Origin: Blastococcus sp.
GTDB taxonomy: Bacteria; Actinomycetota; Actinomycetes; Mycobacteriales; Geodermatophilaceae
Assembly: GCA_025465355.1 (NCBI GenBank)
Contig: JAODNN010000072.1
Coordinates: 38,253-102,252, forward strand
DNA length: 64,000 nt
Direction: 5' to 3'
Of the stretch, positions 35,692-44,387 are shown one piece after another; position 1 is the first letter of the stretch; the number at the start of each line of letters is the position of its first letter. The notes under the pieces were generated by a model. It saw only the letters and a program-made list of their open reading frames with translations, was not told where the DNA came from and searched no databases. The translations under genes and the position numbers were made by a program.

Positions 35692-36390
35692 TCAGCCCCC
35701 GAGTTGGCGGACCAGAAGTTCAGGAGCGTCGACGAGCGATGGGCCGTACCAGGTGAGATGCCGCCCGCTCACGAAGACGGGCCGGGCCTGCGGCCACGCC
35801 TCCGGGCCGTCGTCCGGCGTGAAGGCGTAGGGCTCATCGGGGAAGACGACGACGTCGGCGGACACCTGCGGGACCCGGTCGGGCGCGAGCTTCGGGTACC
35901 GGTCGCTGTCGCCGTCGAACACGTTGCGGAGGCCGAGGCGGGCCAGCACGTCCCCGGCGAAGGTATCCCGGCCGAGCACCATCCACGGACGACGCCAGAT
36001 GGGGACGACGGCGGTGGCCGGTGCGAGCCGCGGCGGATCGGCCCAGGCGGCTCGCGCGTCGGCCAGCCACTGCGGGCCGGGCCGGCCGAGGGCGCCGCAC
36101 AGCCGCTCCAGGGTGTCCAGCGCCTGCTCGACCGTAGCGGGAGCGGTCATCCAGACCCGGATCCCTGCGGCCCGCAGCGCCGCGACGTCCTGGGCCCGGT
36201 TCTCCTCGGCGTTGGCCACCACGAGGTCCGGCCCCAGGTCCCGCACGCGGTCGAGGTCGGGCCACTTCGTGCCGCCGACGCGGGCGACGGGGAGGCCGGC
36301 CGGATGGCTGCACCAGTCGGTCGCGCCGACCAGCAGGCCGGGGTCCGTGGCGGCGATCGCCTCGGTCAGCGACGGGACGAGGCTGACCAC
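35692..36390 (-). CDS. BtuF-like metal/cobalamin-binding protein without signal peptide
   Basis: 232 residues from GTG 36390; the region upstream stays open but has no other start. MVSLVPSLTEAIAA, VGATDWCSHPAG and DLVVANAEENR are the usual blocks of helical-backbone metal receptors. No signal peptide or lipobox is seen, so the protein should be cytoplasmic. Such proteins occur near cobalamin-related genes but no BtuCD is present here. The start codon is the uncertain part. Confidence 0.8.
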   Translation of the reverse strand: MVSLVPSLTEAIAATDPGLLVGATDWCSHPAGLPVARVGGTKWPDLDRVRDLGPDLVVANAEENRAQDVAALRAAGIRVWMTAPATVEQALDTLERLCGALGRPGPQWLADARAAWADPPRLAPATAVVPIWRRPWMVLGRDTFAGDVLARLGLRNVFDGDSDRYPKLAPDRVPQVSADVVVFPDEPYAFTPDDGPEAWPQARPVFVSGRHLTWYGPSLVDAPELLVRQLGG

Positions 36391-36448
36391 CCGACGAGGC
36401 GGCGGCCCCTCGAGCGCGGCCCCCTCGTCGTCGCCGGCGGGGCTGTTG

Positions 36449-37144
36449 TCAGACGTCGGTGATCCGAATGCCGGCGTGCACCTTGTAGCGGCGGTTCACC
36501 GACACCAGGTTGATCGTGAGCGCCTCGACCTGACGGGCGTTGCGTAGCCGGCCCGAATAGATGCCGCGCATCCCGGGCAGCCGGCCGGCGAGCGCCTGAA
36601 CGGTGTCGGTGGCGGCGCGGTCGTCGCCCACGACCATCACGTCGCCGTCCAGCGTGGGCTTCGACAGGTCCTCCAGGAGGACCGCGGAGAGGTGGTGGAA
36701 GGCGCCGACGACGAAGCTGTCCGGCAGGAGGGCTGCGGCCTGCTGGGTGACGCTGCCCTCGGGCACGTCGAGCGCGTAGGCGCCCAGCTCGTCGAAGCCC
36801 ATCGGCACGACGCAGTCGACGACGACCTTCCCGGCCAGCGGGCTCGCCAGGTCCGCCAGGGTGGCGGCGTGGCCGGCGTAGGGGACGGCGACGATCACCA
36901 GGTCCGCAGCGCCGGCGACATCGACGTTCGAACCGCCCTGCACCCAGACCTCGGCCGTTCCCGCGGCCGGCAGCGCCCGCCCCGCAACCTCCGTGGCCAC
37001 TTCCGCGGCGCGGTCGGCGTCGCGGGAGCCCAGCAGGATCCGCTGCCCCGACGCGGCCAGCCGGACGGCCAGGCCACGGCCCTGCGGACCGGTGCCGCCA
37101 AGTACCCCGACGACCAGGTCTTCCACCGCGCGCCCGTCCGTCAC
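36449..37144 (-). CDS. npdG: F420H2:NADPH oxidoreductase
   Basis: 231 residues. VGVLGGTGPQGRGLAVRLA is the N-terminal nucleotide-binding loop. LGSRDADRA follows, as does the F420-contact region VPMGFD. The C-terminal RLRNARQVEALTINLVSVNRRYKVHAGIRITD block is diagnostic of NpdG (shown here only as a description: RNARQVEALTIN). It balances reduced F420 and NADPH and supports F420-dependent reductions, common in actinobacteria. Confidence 0.93.
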   Translation of the reverse strand: MTDGRAVEDLVVGVLGGTGPQGRGLAVRLAASGQRILLGSRDADRAAEVATEVAGRALPAAGTAEVWVQGGSNVDVAGAADLVIVAVPYAGHAATLADLASPLAGKVVVDCVVPMGFDELGAYALDVPEGSVTQQAAALLPDSFVVGAFHHLSAVLLEDLSKPTLDGDVMVVGDDRAATDTVQALAGRLPGMRGIYSGRLRNARQVEALTINLVSVNRRYKVHAGIRITDV

Positions 37145-37237
37145 GTCTCCCCCTTCACGGACTCCGGACAGCCCGTCGTCCCGGACCTGATCATGCCCTC
37201 GCCCGGCCGACGCACTGGAACGCGGGGACGACGTCGG

Positions 37238-37420
37238 TCAGTCGCCTTCCCAAGCGCGGTCCTCGGCGTCGAGCTTCTCGTTGCGCTCGGCCACCGACTG
37301 GAGCGCATGCTCCGCCTCTTCGCGGGTGCTGTAGGGCCCGAGCCTGTGCCGCTCGGCGCAGCCGTCCCGGGTCTCGACGGCGTGATGCTTGATGCAGTAG
37401 AACCACGGCCCTTCGGCCAT
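37238..37420 (-). CDS. Small conserved hypothetical protein (60 aa)
   Basis: 60 residues from ATG 37420 with GGAGG about 8 bases upstream. The sequence has WFYCIKHHAVE near the start and a SPOR-like alpha-beta end (GPYSTREEAEHALQSVAER). Two Cys and several His residues might bind metal. The family is seen in actinobacteria as small hypothetical proteins. The gene ends 93 bases before npdG. Confidence 0.8.
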   Translation of the reverse strand: MAEGPWFYCIKHHAVETRDGCAERHRLGPYSTREEAEHALQSVAERNEKLDAEDRAWEGD

Positions 37421-37557
37421 CGACGGCCTCCACTCTTCCTCGGCATCGCTGGAACGATCGTCGTCCACCCTGTCACTCTCTGACACCGTCGCCACCGGAA
37501 AGGGACCTTCAGTCCCGGAATCAGTTACATACGGTTGCGAAAGATCTCGGTTCGGTA

Positions 37558-38763
37558 ATGGCGGCAGAATCCGGCCGCAACCGTGTCGGTCTGCGCCATC
37601 CTTCTCCGGTGCTCGGCCCGTGGCCCCCTGACTCCGACGGCAGCACCGGTCTGCCCGACGCCACCGCTGCCGGTCGCGGTCCGGAACATCGGGTGGGTGC
37701 ACTGATCCTCGCCGCGCTGCTGTTCGTCGGCGGCTCGATCGGCATGGTCGGTCTCCTCGTCGACGACGTCCTGCGGCCGGGTGCGCCGCGCTGGATCTAC
37801 GCCGCCCCGATGGCGATGTGCCTGGCGGCCTCCGTGCCACTCGCTGTCCGGAGACGCGCCACCCCGTGGAAAACCTTCGGGCTGGTGCTCCTCGGAGACC
37901 TGATCTATCTCGCCGTCGCCCTGTCCATCGACGACCCGGTCCGCTACGCCACCCCGCTGATGCTGCTGTTCCCCTCTTTCGTCGCCGCCTGGTTCCTGGG
38001 GCCGTGGGAGCTGGGCATCAACATGGCGGTCACGACTGCCGTGTGCCTGCTCGCGCTGTGGCCGAGTTACGACAGCGCGGTCGTGCTGGGCATCCAGGTC
38101 GGAGTGAGCGCCGGGACGCTCAACGGCGGGGCGCTCGGCGTGTACGTGCTGCGGGGCCGCGTGCAACGGCTGCTGGTCGCGACGCGCACGCAGTCGCACC
38201 TCGACCCGCTCACCGGCCTGTTCAACCGTCGCTATCTCGTCGAGCAGGCTCCGCGCTTGTGGCGCCAGGCCCGCCGTGACGGCACCCGCGTGGCGGCGAT
38301 GATGCTCGACCTCGACCACTTCAAGAACCTCAACGATGCGTACGGCCACGCGGCAGGCGACGCCGTCCTGCGAGCGGTGGCCGCCGCACTCGGGGCGACA
38401 GTCCGCCCCGCTGACGTGCTGGCCCGCACCGGCGGCGAGGAACTGGTGATGCTCGGGGTGGTCAGCGGCCGGGAGGAGGCCTCCCGGCTGGCCGAGCGGT
38501 TGCGCACCGCCGTCGCGGGCAGCCGCACGGCGGAGGGGCACACCGTGACGGCCTCGATCGGCATCGCGCTGACCCGGCCGACCGATGGTGAGGAGCCCCC
38601 GGACGCCCTCTGGCGGCTCATCGACCGGGCCGACGCAGCGATGTACGAAGCCAAGCAGCAAGGGCGTAACCGCGTCGCCACCCTGTGGGGGCCGCGCGCT
38701 CGCGCAACATCGCCCGAGCAGAGCGCGACCCTGCCCTGCCCTCCGGCCAGCGACGTGGCCTGA
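37558..38763 (+). CDS. Membrane-bound diguanylate cyclase (GGDEF)
   Basis: 401 residues, ATG 37558. A disordered N-terminus precedes about six membrane helices (45-205). A GGDEF domain follows with DPLTGLFNRRYL, DLDHFKNLNDAYGHAAGD and the active-site motif GGEEL. The A-site is therefore intact. It makes cyclic di-GMP from GTP. An RxxD inhibitory site is not evident. It may govern the pilus or surface functions of this window, but nothing links them directly. Confidence 0.93.
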   Translation: MAAESGRNRVGLRHPSPVLGPWPPDSDGSTGLPDATAAGRGPEHRVGALILAALLFVGGSIGMVGLLVDDVLRPGAPRWIYAAPMAMCLAASVPLAVRRRATPWKTFGLVLLGDLIYLAVALSIDDPVRYATPLMLLFPSFVAAWFLGPWELGINMAVTTAVCLLALWPSYDSAVVLGIQVGVSAGTLNGGALGVYVLRGRVQRLLVATRTQSHLDPLTGLFNRRYLVEQAPRLWRQARRDGTRVAAMMLDLDHFKNLNDAYGHAAGDAVLRAVAAALGATVRPADVLARTGGEELVMLGVVSGREEASRLAERLRTAVAGSRTAEGHTVTASIGIALTRPTDGEEPPDALWRLIDRADAAMYEAKQQGRNRVATLWGPRARATSPEQSATLPCPPASDVA

Positions 38764-38837
38764 CGACCGCATCCCAGACGGCCCCGAGGCAGGCGCTCGA
38801 ACGGTGGATCGGCCGGTTCTCTGCTTCCCTTGTGCAC

Positions 38838-40142
38838 ATGACGCGGACTGAGCCGAATCCGACTCGGACGGTCCCTCTGCCACTGCGGGAGCAGGCCGAC
38901 ATCCGCGACCGCTGGCTCACCCAGCGCCTCCTCGACCTGCTTCCGGACCTGATGGACCGCGCGGACATCGACCTGTGGCTCGTGATCGGCCGGGAGTACA
39001 ACGAGGACCCGGTCCTGGCGACGCTGCTGCCGGCGACCTGGCTGTCCGCGCGGCGCCGCACGATCCTGGCGCTGCTCCGCAGTGACGACGGCGTCACCGC
39101 CGCCGCGGTGTCCCACTACCCGGTGGGCCAGTTCCTGCCGGCGTGGTCGCCCGACGACGCGCCCGACGTGCCCGCGGACGAATCGCAGTGGCGGGCGGTC
39201 CGCCGGATCGTGGAGCAGGCCGATCCGGCGCGCATCGGGGTCGACGTGTCGTCGTCGTTCGGCCTCGCCGACGGCCTGTCGCACACCGAGCACCGGCTGC
39301 TGATCGAGAGCCTGGGCCCCTACGCCGACCGGCTCGTGTCCGCCGAGGACCTTGCCGTCGGCTGGCTCGAGACCCGGCTGCCCGATGAGATAGCTGCGCT
39401 GCACGCCCTCAACCGGCTGGCGCACGAGGTCATCGCCGAGGCATTCTCCCCCGCCGTCATCGAGGTCGGGACGACGACCGCGCTGGACGTCGCATGGTGG
39501 ATCAGGCAGCGCTTCCACGACCTCGGCGTCGAACCCTGGTTCCAGCCCAGCGTGCGCCTGCAGCGAAACGGCGTTCCGCTGGTCGACGAACGGGGGGTGC
39601 TGCTGCCCGGCGTCCCTTTCGACGCGGTGATCGAACCTGGAGACCTCGTGCACTGTGACGTCGGGCTGGCCAGCCTGGGGTTGAAGACCGACACCCAGCG
39701 CAACGGCTATGTGCTGCGGGACGGCGAGACGACGGCGCCGGCCGGACTGCGGGCGGCACTGCGCACGGCCAACCGTATGCAGGACCTCACTGTCGGCGCC
39801 CTCGCCGTCGGCAGGACGGGCAACGAGGTGCTCGCGACGGCGCGGGCCGCCGCCGTGGCAGAAGGCATCCAGGCGGACGTCTACTCGCACCCGGTGGGGT
39901 TTCACGGCCACGGCGCGGGGCCCGCGATCGGGCAGTGGGACGAGCAGGGTGGCGTCCCCGGCGCCGGCGACTACCCGGTCCACCTCGACACCGTCTACGC
40001 GCTGGAGCTCGCGGTGCGCCGTCCCGTACCGGAGTGGGGTGGGCAGTGCGTGCGGCTGGCGCTCGAGCAGGGCATCGCGCTCACCGCCGACGGCGTCGCC
40101 TACCTCGACGGCCGGCAGACGGAGTTCATCCTCATCCCCTGA
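38838..40142 (+). CDS. M24-family metallopeptidase (Xaa-Pro aminopeptidase-like)
   Basis: 434 residues from ATG 38838, with a GTG 6 bases earlier. The N-terminal creatinase-like domain has WLVIGREYNEDPV. The pita-bread domain has LVHCDVGLASLGLKTDTQRNGY with metal-binding Asp candidates, HPVGFHGHGAGP, and the later YALELAVRR and RQTEFIL. The ligand set is somewhat different from classical PepP, so substrate specificity is uncertain. A strong hairpin terminates it. Confidence 0.88.
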   Translation: MTRTEPNPTRTVPLPLREQADIRDRWLTQRLLDLLPDLMDRADIDLWLVIGREYNEDPVLATLLPATWLSARRRTILALLRSDDGVTAAAVSHYPVGQFLPAWSPDDAPDVPADESQWRAVRRIVEQADPARIGVDVSSSFGLADGLSHTEHRLLIESLGPYADRLVSAEDLAVGWLETRLPDEIAALHALNRLAHEVIAEAFSPAVIEVGTTTALDVAWWIRQRFHDLGVEPWFQPSVRLQRNGVPLVDERGVLLPGVPFDAVIEPGDLVHCDVGLASLGLKTDTQRNGYVLRDGETTAPAGLRAALRTANRMQDLTVGALAVGRTGNEVLATARAAAVAEGIQADVYSHPVGFHGHGAGPAIGQWDEQGGVPGAGDYPVHLDTVYALELAVRRPVPEWGGQCVRLALEQGIALTADGVAYLDGRQTEFILIP

Positions 40143-40148
40143 CGGAGG

Positions 40149-40177
40149 GCCGCCCGGGACAGGCAGTCCCGGACGGC
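40149..40177. terminator. Bidirectional terminator between M24 peptidase and ChaB-like gene
   Basis: GCCGCCCGGGAC (40149-40160) pairs with GTCCCGGACGGC (40166-40177), an almost perfect 12-bp stem with loop AGGCA. It begins 6 bases after the M24 stop and 15 bases after the end of the converging ChaB-like gene, so it can serve both. Confidence 0.85.
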
Positions 40178-40192
40178 TCCCCGTGCGGGCTG

Positions 40193-40621
40193 CTATTTCT
40201 TGCGCGCGTCCGCGGTCTTCTTGTTGTTCGCCGTCTGGATCGCGTCGACCAGCTGCTTCTTCTTCATCGTCGAGCGGCCGGAGATGTCGAGCTTCTTGGC
40301 GAGCTCGAGCAGATGGGCCTTGGTCGCGTTCGCGTCCACGCCGCCCTTGGTCTTCCGGTTGGTGTTCCGGCCGCCTGCGGCCTGCGCGTCGGAGGGCCCC
40401 TTCTTGCTCCCCTCCTTCTTCGCCCAGCGGTCGCCGACCTTCTCGAAGCTGTGCTTGACCGCGGCCCATGCGACCTGGTTGGCGCGGCGTTCGTCGCCGT
40501 ACTCCTCGGCGGCGGAGTCGTGCGCCTTGGCGAACGTGCGCTGGGCCTTCTTCGGTGAACGGCGCAGAGTGCTGGGGAGCTCCGACGGTTTCGCCTGACC
40601 GTTCTTCGTCGTCTTGGGCAT
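40193..40621 (-). CDS. ChaB-family protein with Rho-N/SAP-like C-terminal domain
   Basis: 142 residues, ATG 40621 with GGAGAGGG upstream. ChaB domain at about 12-70 (LPSTLRRSPKKAQRTFAKAHDSAAEEYGD, and VAWAAVKHSFEKVGDRW; each quoted only in part by family habit). A Lys/Gly-rich linker leads to a helical domain, LLELAKKLDISGRSTMKKKQ, like the Rho N-terminal or SAP domain. It is very basic and may bind nucleic acid. The function of ChaB proteins is not settled. Confidence 0.88.
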   Translation of the reverse strand: MPKTTKNGQAKPSELPSTLRRSPKKAQRTFAKAHDSAAEEYGDERRANQVAWAAVKHSFEKVGDRWAKKEGSKKGPSDAQAAGGRNTNRKTKGGVDANATKAHLLELAKKLDISGRSTMKKKQLVDAIQTANNKKTADARKK

Positions 40622-40713
40622 GCCCTCTCCTCTCGGGGTACTTGGCGCCGCCGTACCCCGCATGCGCGGGATGATCACATCGAGCCGCGCGAAGGGGCCG
40701 ATAGAGGGGCCGA

Positions 40714-41151
40714 TCAGGTGCGCGGGCGATCGATCAGCCGGGACAGCACGATCACGCTGCGGGTGTGGTCGACGTTCGGTTCGTCCCGGATCCGCTCGAG
40801 CGCGCGCTCCAACTGCTTCACGTCCGACGCCAGCATGTGGACCAGCGCGTCGGCCGCGCCGGAGACCGTGACCGCGCCGACCACCTCCGGCACCGTCTCC
40901 AGGCTGCGCCGCAGGTCCTCGGGGGCGACGGTCCCCTTGCAGTACAGCTCGACGTAGGCCTCGGTCTGCCAGCCCAGCACGTCAGGATCGATGAGCGCGG
41001 TGAAGCCGCGGATCGCCCCGCCGGCCACGAGCCGGTCGACCCGGCGCTTGACCGCCGGCGCCGAGAGGCCCACCTCGGCGCCGATCTCGGCGAACGTCGA
41101 CCGGGCGTCCCTCAGCAGGCACCCGATCACCTGACCGTCGATGGCGTCCAT
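40714..41151 (-). CDS. Lrp/AsnC-family transcriptional regulator
   Basis: 145 residues, ATG 41151 with GGAGGTG 7 bases upstream. The HTH is at about 1-50 (LLRDARSTFAEIGAEVGLS, then APAVKRRVDRLVAGGAIRG). The RAM/AsnC ligand domain follows (TVSGAADALVHMLASD). It is divergent from ddaH, and the gap holds inverted repeats with ACGCAA arms. It most likely regulates ddaH and itself in response to an amino acid, possibly arginine or ornithine. Confidence 0.93.
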   Translation of the reverse strand: MDAIDGQVIGCLLRDARSTFAEIGAEVGLSAPAVKRRVDRLVAGGAIRGFTALIDPDVLGWQTEAYVELYCKGTVAPEDLRRSLETVPEVVGAVTVSGAADALVHMLASDVKQLERALERIRDEPNVDHTRSVIVLSRLIDRPRT

Positions 41152-41160
41152 CGCACCTCC

Positions 41161-41238
41161 ACGCAACAGATCGCCGCATTTGCGACGAATACGCAACGTA
41201 GTGCAGGGAGAGACGCAATGAACCTTCGTTGATTGCGT
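41161..41238. promoter_or_regulatory. Cluster of ACGCAA/TTGCGT repeats in the lrp-ddaH intergenic region
   Basis: The best element is an inverted repeat at 41213-41238: ACGCAATGAAC, then CTTC, then GTTGATTGCGT, 10 of 11 positions paired. A second, TTGCG-N7-CGCAA, lies at 41180-41196, and a further ACGCAA at 41161. The repeated ACGCAA arms on both strands suit cooperative binding by an Lrp-type octamer. The gap is 156 bp and serves both divergent genes. Confidence 0.75.
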
Positions 41239-41307
41239 GCCGACTGAGCCATAGCGTTCGCGAGGGCCGGGTCATCCGCCCGATTTCTTTCCCCGAGGAG
41301 CAACCTG

Positions 41308-42162
41308 GTGACCGCTGTCCTGCCCGTTTCCCGGGCCACCGAGAGTGCCGTCGGCGAGCGGGTCGCCCGCCCGCGGCGGTACCTCATGTGCCCCCCGGAG
41401 CACTTCGCGGTCAGCTACGCCATCAACCCCTGGATGGACGTCACCCTGGGCGTCGACCGGACGCTGGCCATGCGGCAGTGGGAGACCCTGCGCGCGACCT
41501 ACCTCGCCCTCGGCCACGAGGTCGAGCTCATCACCCCGCAGCCCGGCCTGCCCGACATGGTGTTCGCGGCCAACGGCGGCCTGGTCGTCGAGGGCCGAGC
41601 CCTGGGCGCGCGCTTCACGCACGCGGAGCGCCGTCCCGAAGGCCCGGCCTACCTGGCCTGGCTGACCGGTGCCGGACTGAAGGACGTCGCCGAGCCCGTG
41701 CACGTCAACGAAGGCGAAGGCGACTTCCTCGTGGTGGGCGACCTGGTCCTGGCCGGTACCGGCTTCCGGACCGACCCCGGCGCGCACCACGAGGTCCAGG
41801 AACTCTTCGGCATCCCGGTGCTGTCCCTGCAGCTGGTCGACCCCCGCTTCTACCACCTGGACACAGCGCTGGCCGTCCTCGACGACACCGACGTCGCCTA
41901 CTACCCCGAGGCGTTCAGCCCCGGCAGCCTGGCCGTGCTCCAGCGCCTCTTCCCGGAGGCGGTGCTCGCGAATGAGCAGGACGCCACGGTGTTGGGTCTC
42001 AATGCCGTCTCCGACGGTCTCAACGTCGTGCTGCCCTCCGCCGCCACCGACCTCGCGGACCAGCTCCGCGCCCGTGGGTACAACCCGGTGGGCGTCGACC
42101 TCAGCGAGCTGCTCAAGGCGGGCGGCAGCGTGAAGTGCGCCACGATGGAGATCCGCGCCTGA
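41308..42162 (+). CDS. ddaH: Dimethylarginine dimethylaminohydrolase
   Basis: 284 residues, GTG 41308. The amidinotransferase fold is marked by MCPPEHFAVSYAINPWMD, the N-terminal loop, then DMVFAANGGLV, YHLDTALAVL with the catalytic His, and GGSVKCATMEI with the catalytic Cys at the C-terminus. It hydrolyses dimethylarginine or a related guanidino compound to citrulline. In actinobacteria ddaH is often followed by rocD (ornithine aminotransferase), which is absent here. Confidence 0.93.
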   Translation: MTAVLPVSRATESAVGERVARPRRYLMCPPEHFAVSYAINPWMDVTLGVDRTLAMRQWETLRATYLALGHEVELITPQPGLPDMVFAANGGLVVEGRALGARFTHAERRPEGPAYLAWLTGAGLKDVAEPVHVNEGEGDFLVVGDLVLAGTGFRTDPGAHHEVQELFGIPVLSLQLVDPRFYHLDTALAVLDDTDVAYYPEAFSPGSLAVLQRLFPEAVLANEQDATVLGLNAVSDGLNVVLPSAATDLADQLRARGYNPVGVDLSELLKAGGSVKCATMEIRA

Positions 42163-42168
42163 GCCGAC

Positions 42169-42390
42169 TCAGACGGTGTCGTCCGACTGCCGGTGACCGC
42201 CCTGGGCGTCGTCCGGGTCGGTGTGCACGGTCCGCTCCTCGGACTCCGCCAGGATGGCCTCGGCCTGCTTCTCCGGATCGTCGCTGCCACCGGCCGACTG
42301 CTCCTCGGGAAGGAGCTGGGCCCGGGTCTCCACGTTCTCCTCGGTGACGTTGGCCCGCGCCTCCGGACTGGGCTCCTTCATGGAAGGCAT
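42169..42390 (-). CDS. Small acidic hypothetical protein (73 aa)
   Basis: 73 residues from ATG 42390, with AGGAG about 10 bases upstream; ATG 42381 is possible. It is strongly acidic, without predicted hydrophobic core, and rich in Glu, Asp, Ser and Gln (EKQAEAILAESEERTV). It looks intrinsically disordered. It overlaps no other gene and lies between ddaH and the tad locus. I do not recognise a family. Confidence 0.6.
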   Translation of the reverse strand: MPSMKEPSPEARANVTEENVETRAQLLPEEQSAGGSDDPEKQAEAILAESEERTVHTDPDDAQGGHRQSDDTV

Positions 42391-42546
42391 GTCAGAAGCG
42401 CTCCTGCTCGGTGCGGATCGGTCACGGGCGGATTCTCCTTCGGCGGTGCGGGATCACTGGTCCGCCTACCCATCGACCCGACCCTCACACCCCGTCCGAG
42501 GCGACGTCCGGGCCGCCGGTGCAGAAGGACCCGGAGGGTCGCCGTC

Positions 42547-43443
42547 TCAATGACTGAAGACGCCAATGATCTGAATGACCGCGGGACCGAGCAGCACGAT
42601 GAACAACGTCGGCAGGATGCACAGGATCAGCGGGAAGATCACCTTCACCGGGATCTGCATCGCCTTCTCCTCGGCCCGCTGCCGCCGCTTGAGGCGCATC
42701 TCCTGGGCCTGGGTACGCAGCACGTCGGCGATCGAGACGCCGTACGCGTCGGCCTGCACGATGGCGCGGATGAACCGGCCCAGGTCCTGCACCCCGGTCC
42801 GCTCCGCCATGGCCAGGTACGCCTCGCGGCGCGGCTGGCCGACCGCGATGTCCTGCAGCGTCCGCACCAGCTCCTCGGCCAGCGGGCCCTTGCCGTTCTT
42901 GCCGGCCCGCGCCATCGCCGACTCGAACCCGAGACCGGCCTCGACGGCGATGGTCATCTGGTCGAGGGTGTCGGCGAGTTCCAGGCCGATCGCGTCCTGC
43001 CGCTCCTGACCGCGGCTGTAGAGCAGCAGCTCGGGCAGGAAGTACGCGGTGAGCGTGGCGACGGCGGCCAGCCCGATGGTGAGGACGCCCGGCCGGGACG
43101 TCACCACCAGCAGCCCCAGCGAGCCGGCGACGACGGCGAGGACCAGCTTGGCGGCCACCAACTTGGGCACCGGCCACGCCGCCGGGCGCCCCGCTGTCGA
43201 GGCGAGCCGGTTGAGTCGGGTGACGGTGCCGCGCGGAGTGAGACCGCGGGCCAGCTTGCCGAGCATGCCGGGCGTGCGGCGCGCGTCGGTAGCGCCCTCG
43301 AGTTCGATGCCGCGGACCAGGTTCTCGCGCGCGGAGTCGGTCGCCGTCCGCGGGCGGGCGAGCAGCGACCAGCCGAGCAGCGGGACGGCGGCCGCCACTG
43401 CCAGCGCTGCCCCGAGCACGGGGGTGGGAAGGGTGGTGGTCAT
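42547..43443 (-). CDS. tadC: Tad pilus inner-membrane protein TadC
   Basis: 298 residues, ATG 43443 overlapping the tadB stop. Type II secretion system F domain at about 150-275 (GLELADTLDQMTIAVEAGLGFESAM, and TQAQEMRLKRRQRAEEKAM; partial motifs). Hydrophobic helices flank it. With TadB it forms the membrane platform on which CpaF drives Flp assembly. It is the last gene of the locus. Confidence 0.92.
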   Translation of the reverse strand: MTTTLPTPVLGAALAVAAAVPLLGWSLLARPRTATDSARENLVRGIELEGATDARRTPGMLGKLARGLTPRGTVTRLNRLASTAGRPAAWPVPKLVAAKLVLAVVAGSLGLLVVTSRPGVLTIGLAAVATLTAYFLPELLLYSRGQERQDAIGLELADTLDQMTIAVEAGLGFESAMARAGKNGKGPLAEELVRTLQDIAVGQPRREAYLAMAERTGVQDLGRFIRAIVQADAYGVSIADVLRTQAQEMRLKRRQRAEEKAMQIPVKVIFPLILCILPTLFIVLLGPAVIQIIGVFSH

Positions 43444-44387
43444 CAGAACGTGATCTGCACGGTCTTCTTGAGCCACAGGCCGCCGACCAGCATCATTCCC
43501 GCGGCCACGGCAAGCATCACGTAGCCGATGAAGCTCTGGGTGAAGGCGGCCAGGTACCCGGGGTTGGTCAGCGAGATGAAGCCGATGATCCCGAACGGCA
43601 GGCCCATCAGGACGATCGCCGACAGCTTCCCCTCGGCCGACAGCGCCTTGACCTGGCGCCGGATCGCGTTGCGCTCCCGGATGGTGTGCCCGACCGCGTC
43701 GAGCACCTCGGCCAGGTTGCCGCCGACCTCGCGGTGGATGGCGATGGCCTGGGCGGCCCAGGTGAAATCGTCGCTGCCCATCCGCTCGGCCACCTCGTCG
43801 AGCGAGTCGTTGAGGTCGCGGCCGACTCGGGTCTCGTTCACGATCCGCGCGAACTCCTCGGCGGTCGGCGACGCCGCCTCGTGCGAGACCGAGTCGAGCG
43901 CACGCAACAGGCTGTGGCCGGCACGGAGGCTGCTGGCCATCAGCTGCAGCGAGTCGTCGAGCTGGTCGGCGAACGCGGCCTGGCGGCGGCCGGCCTTGAC
44001 CTTGAGCAGCAGCTTGGCGCCCAGCGGCGCGGCCGCGGCGGCCACGAGCCCGAGCAGTGGGCCGCCGAGCACGGTTCCGAACACGCCCAGTCCGAGCGTG
44101 GCCAGCCCGACGGTCAGCACGAAGTCGGGCAGGGACCTCGCGATCCCGGCGCGCTCCAGGGCGGCCTCCCCGGCCTCCACCCTTCCGCGCTTGACCAGGA
44201 CCTTCTCGACCGCGGCACCGGCCACGGCACCCGCGCCGGCCAGCGCGGACGACGACACGGGGGTGACCGTGGGGTCCAGCCGGCTCAACGGCACCCGCGA
44301 CGGGCCGGCCGGGAGGACGACGAGGGCGAGCACCAGCAGCGCGGCCGCGATCGCGACCACGCCGACGAGGAGCAGCACCGAGGACAT
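43443..44387 (-). CDS. tadB: Tad pilus inner-membrane protein TadB
   Basis: 314 residues, ATG 44387, overlapping the cpaF stop by one base region (GTGATG). Two N-terminal helices (2-24, 85-120), then a T2SS F domain (QLMASSLRAGHSLLRALDSVS, partial) and two C-terminal helices. GTG 44393 could add two residues. It pairs with TadC in the pilus platform. Confidence 0.92.
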   Translation of the reverse strand: MSSVLLLVGVVAIAAALLVLALVVLPAGPSRVPLSRLDPTVTPVSSSALAGAGAVAGAAVEKVLVKRGRVEAGEAALERAGIARSLPDFVLTVGLATLGLGVFGTVLGGPLLGLVAAAAAPLGAKLLLKVKAGRRQAAFADQLDDSLQLMASSLRAGHSLLRALDSVSHEAASPTAEEFARIVNETRVGRDLNDSLDEVAERMGSDDFTWAAQAIAIHREVGGNLAEVLDAVGHTIRERNAIRRQVKALSAEGKLSAIVLMGLPFGIIGFISLTNPGYLAAFTQSFIGYVMLAVAAGMMLVGGLWLKKTVQITF

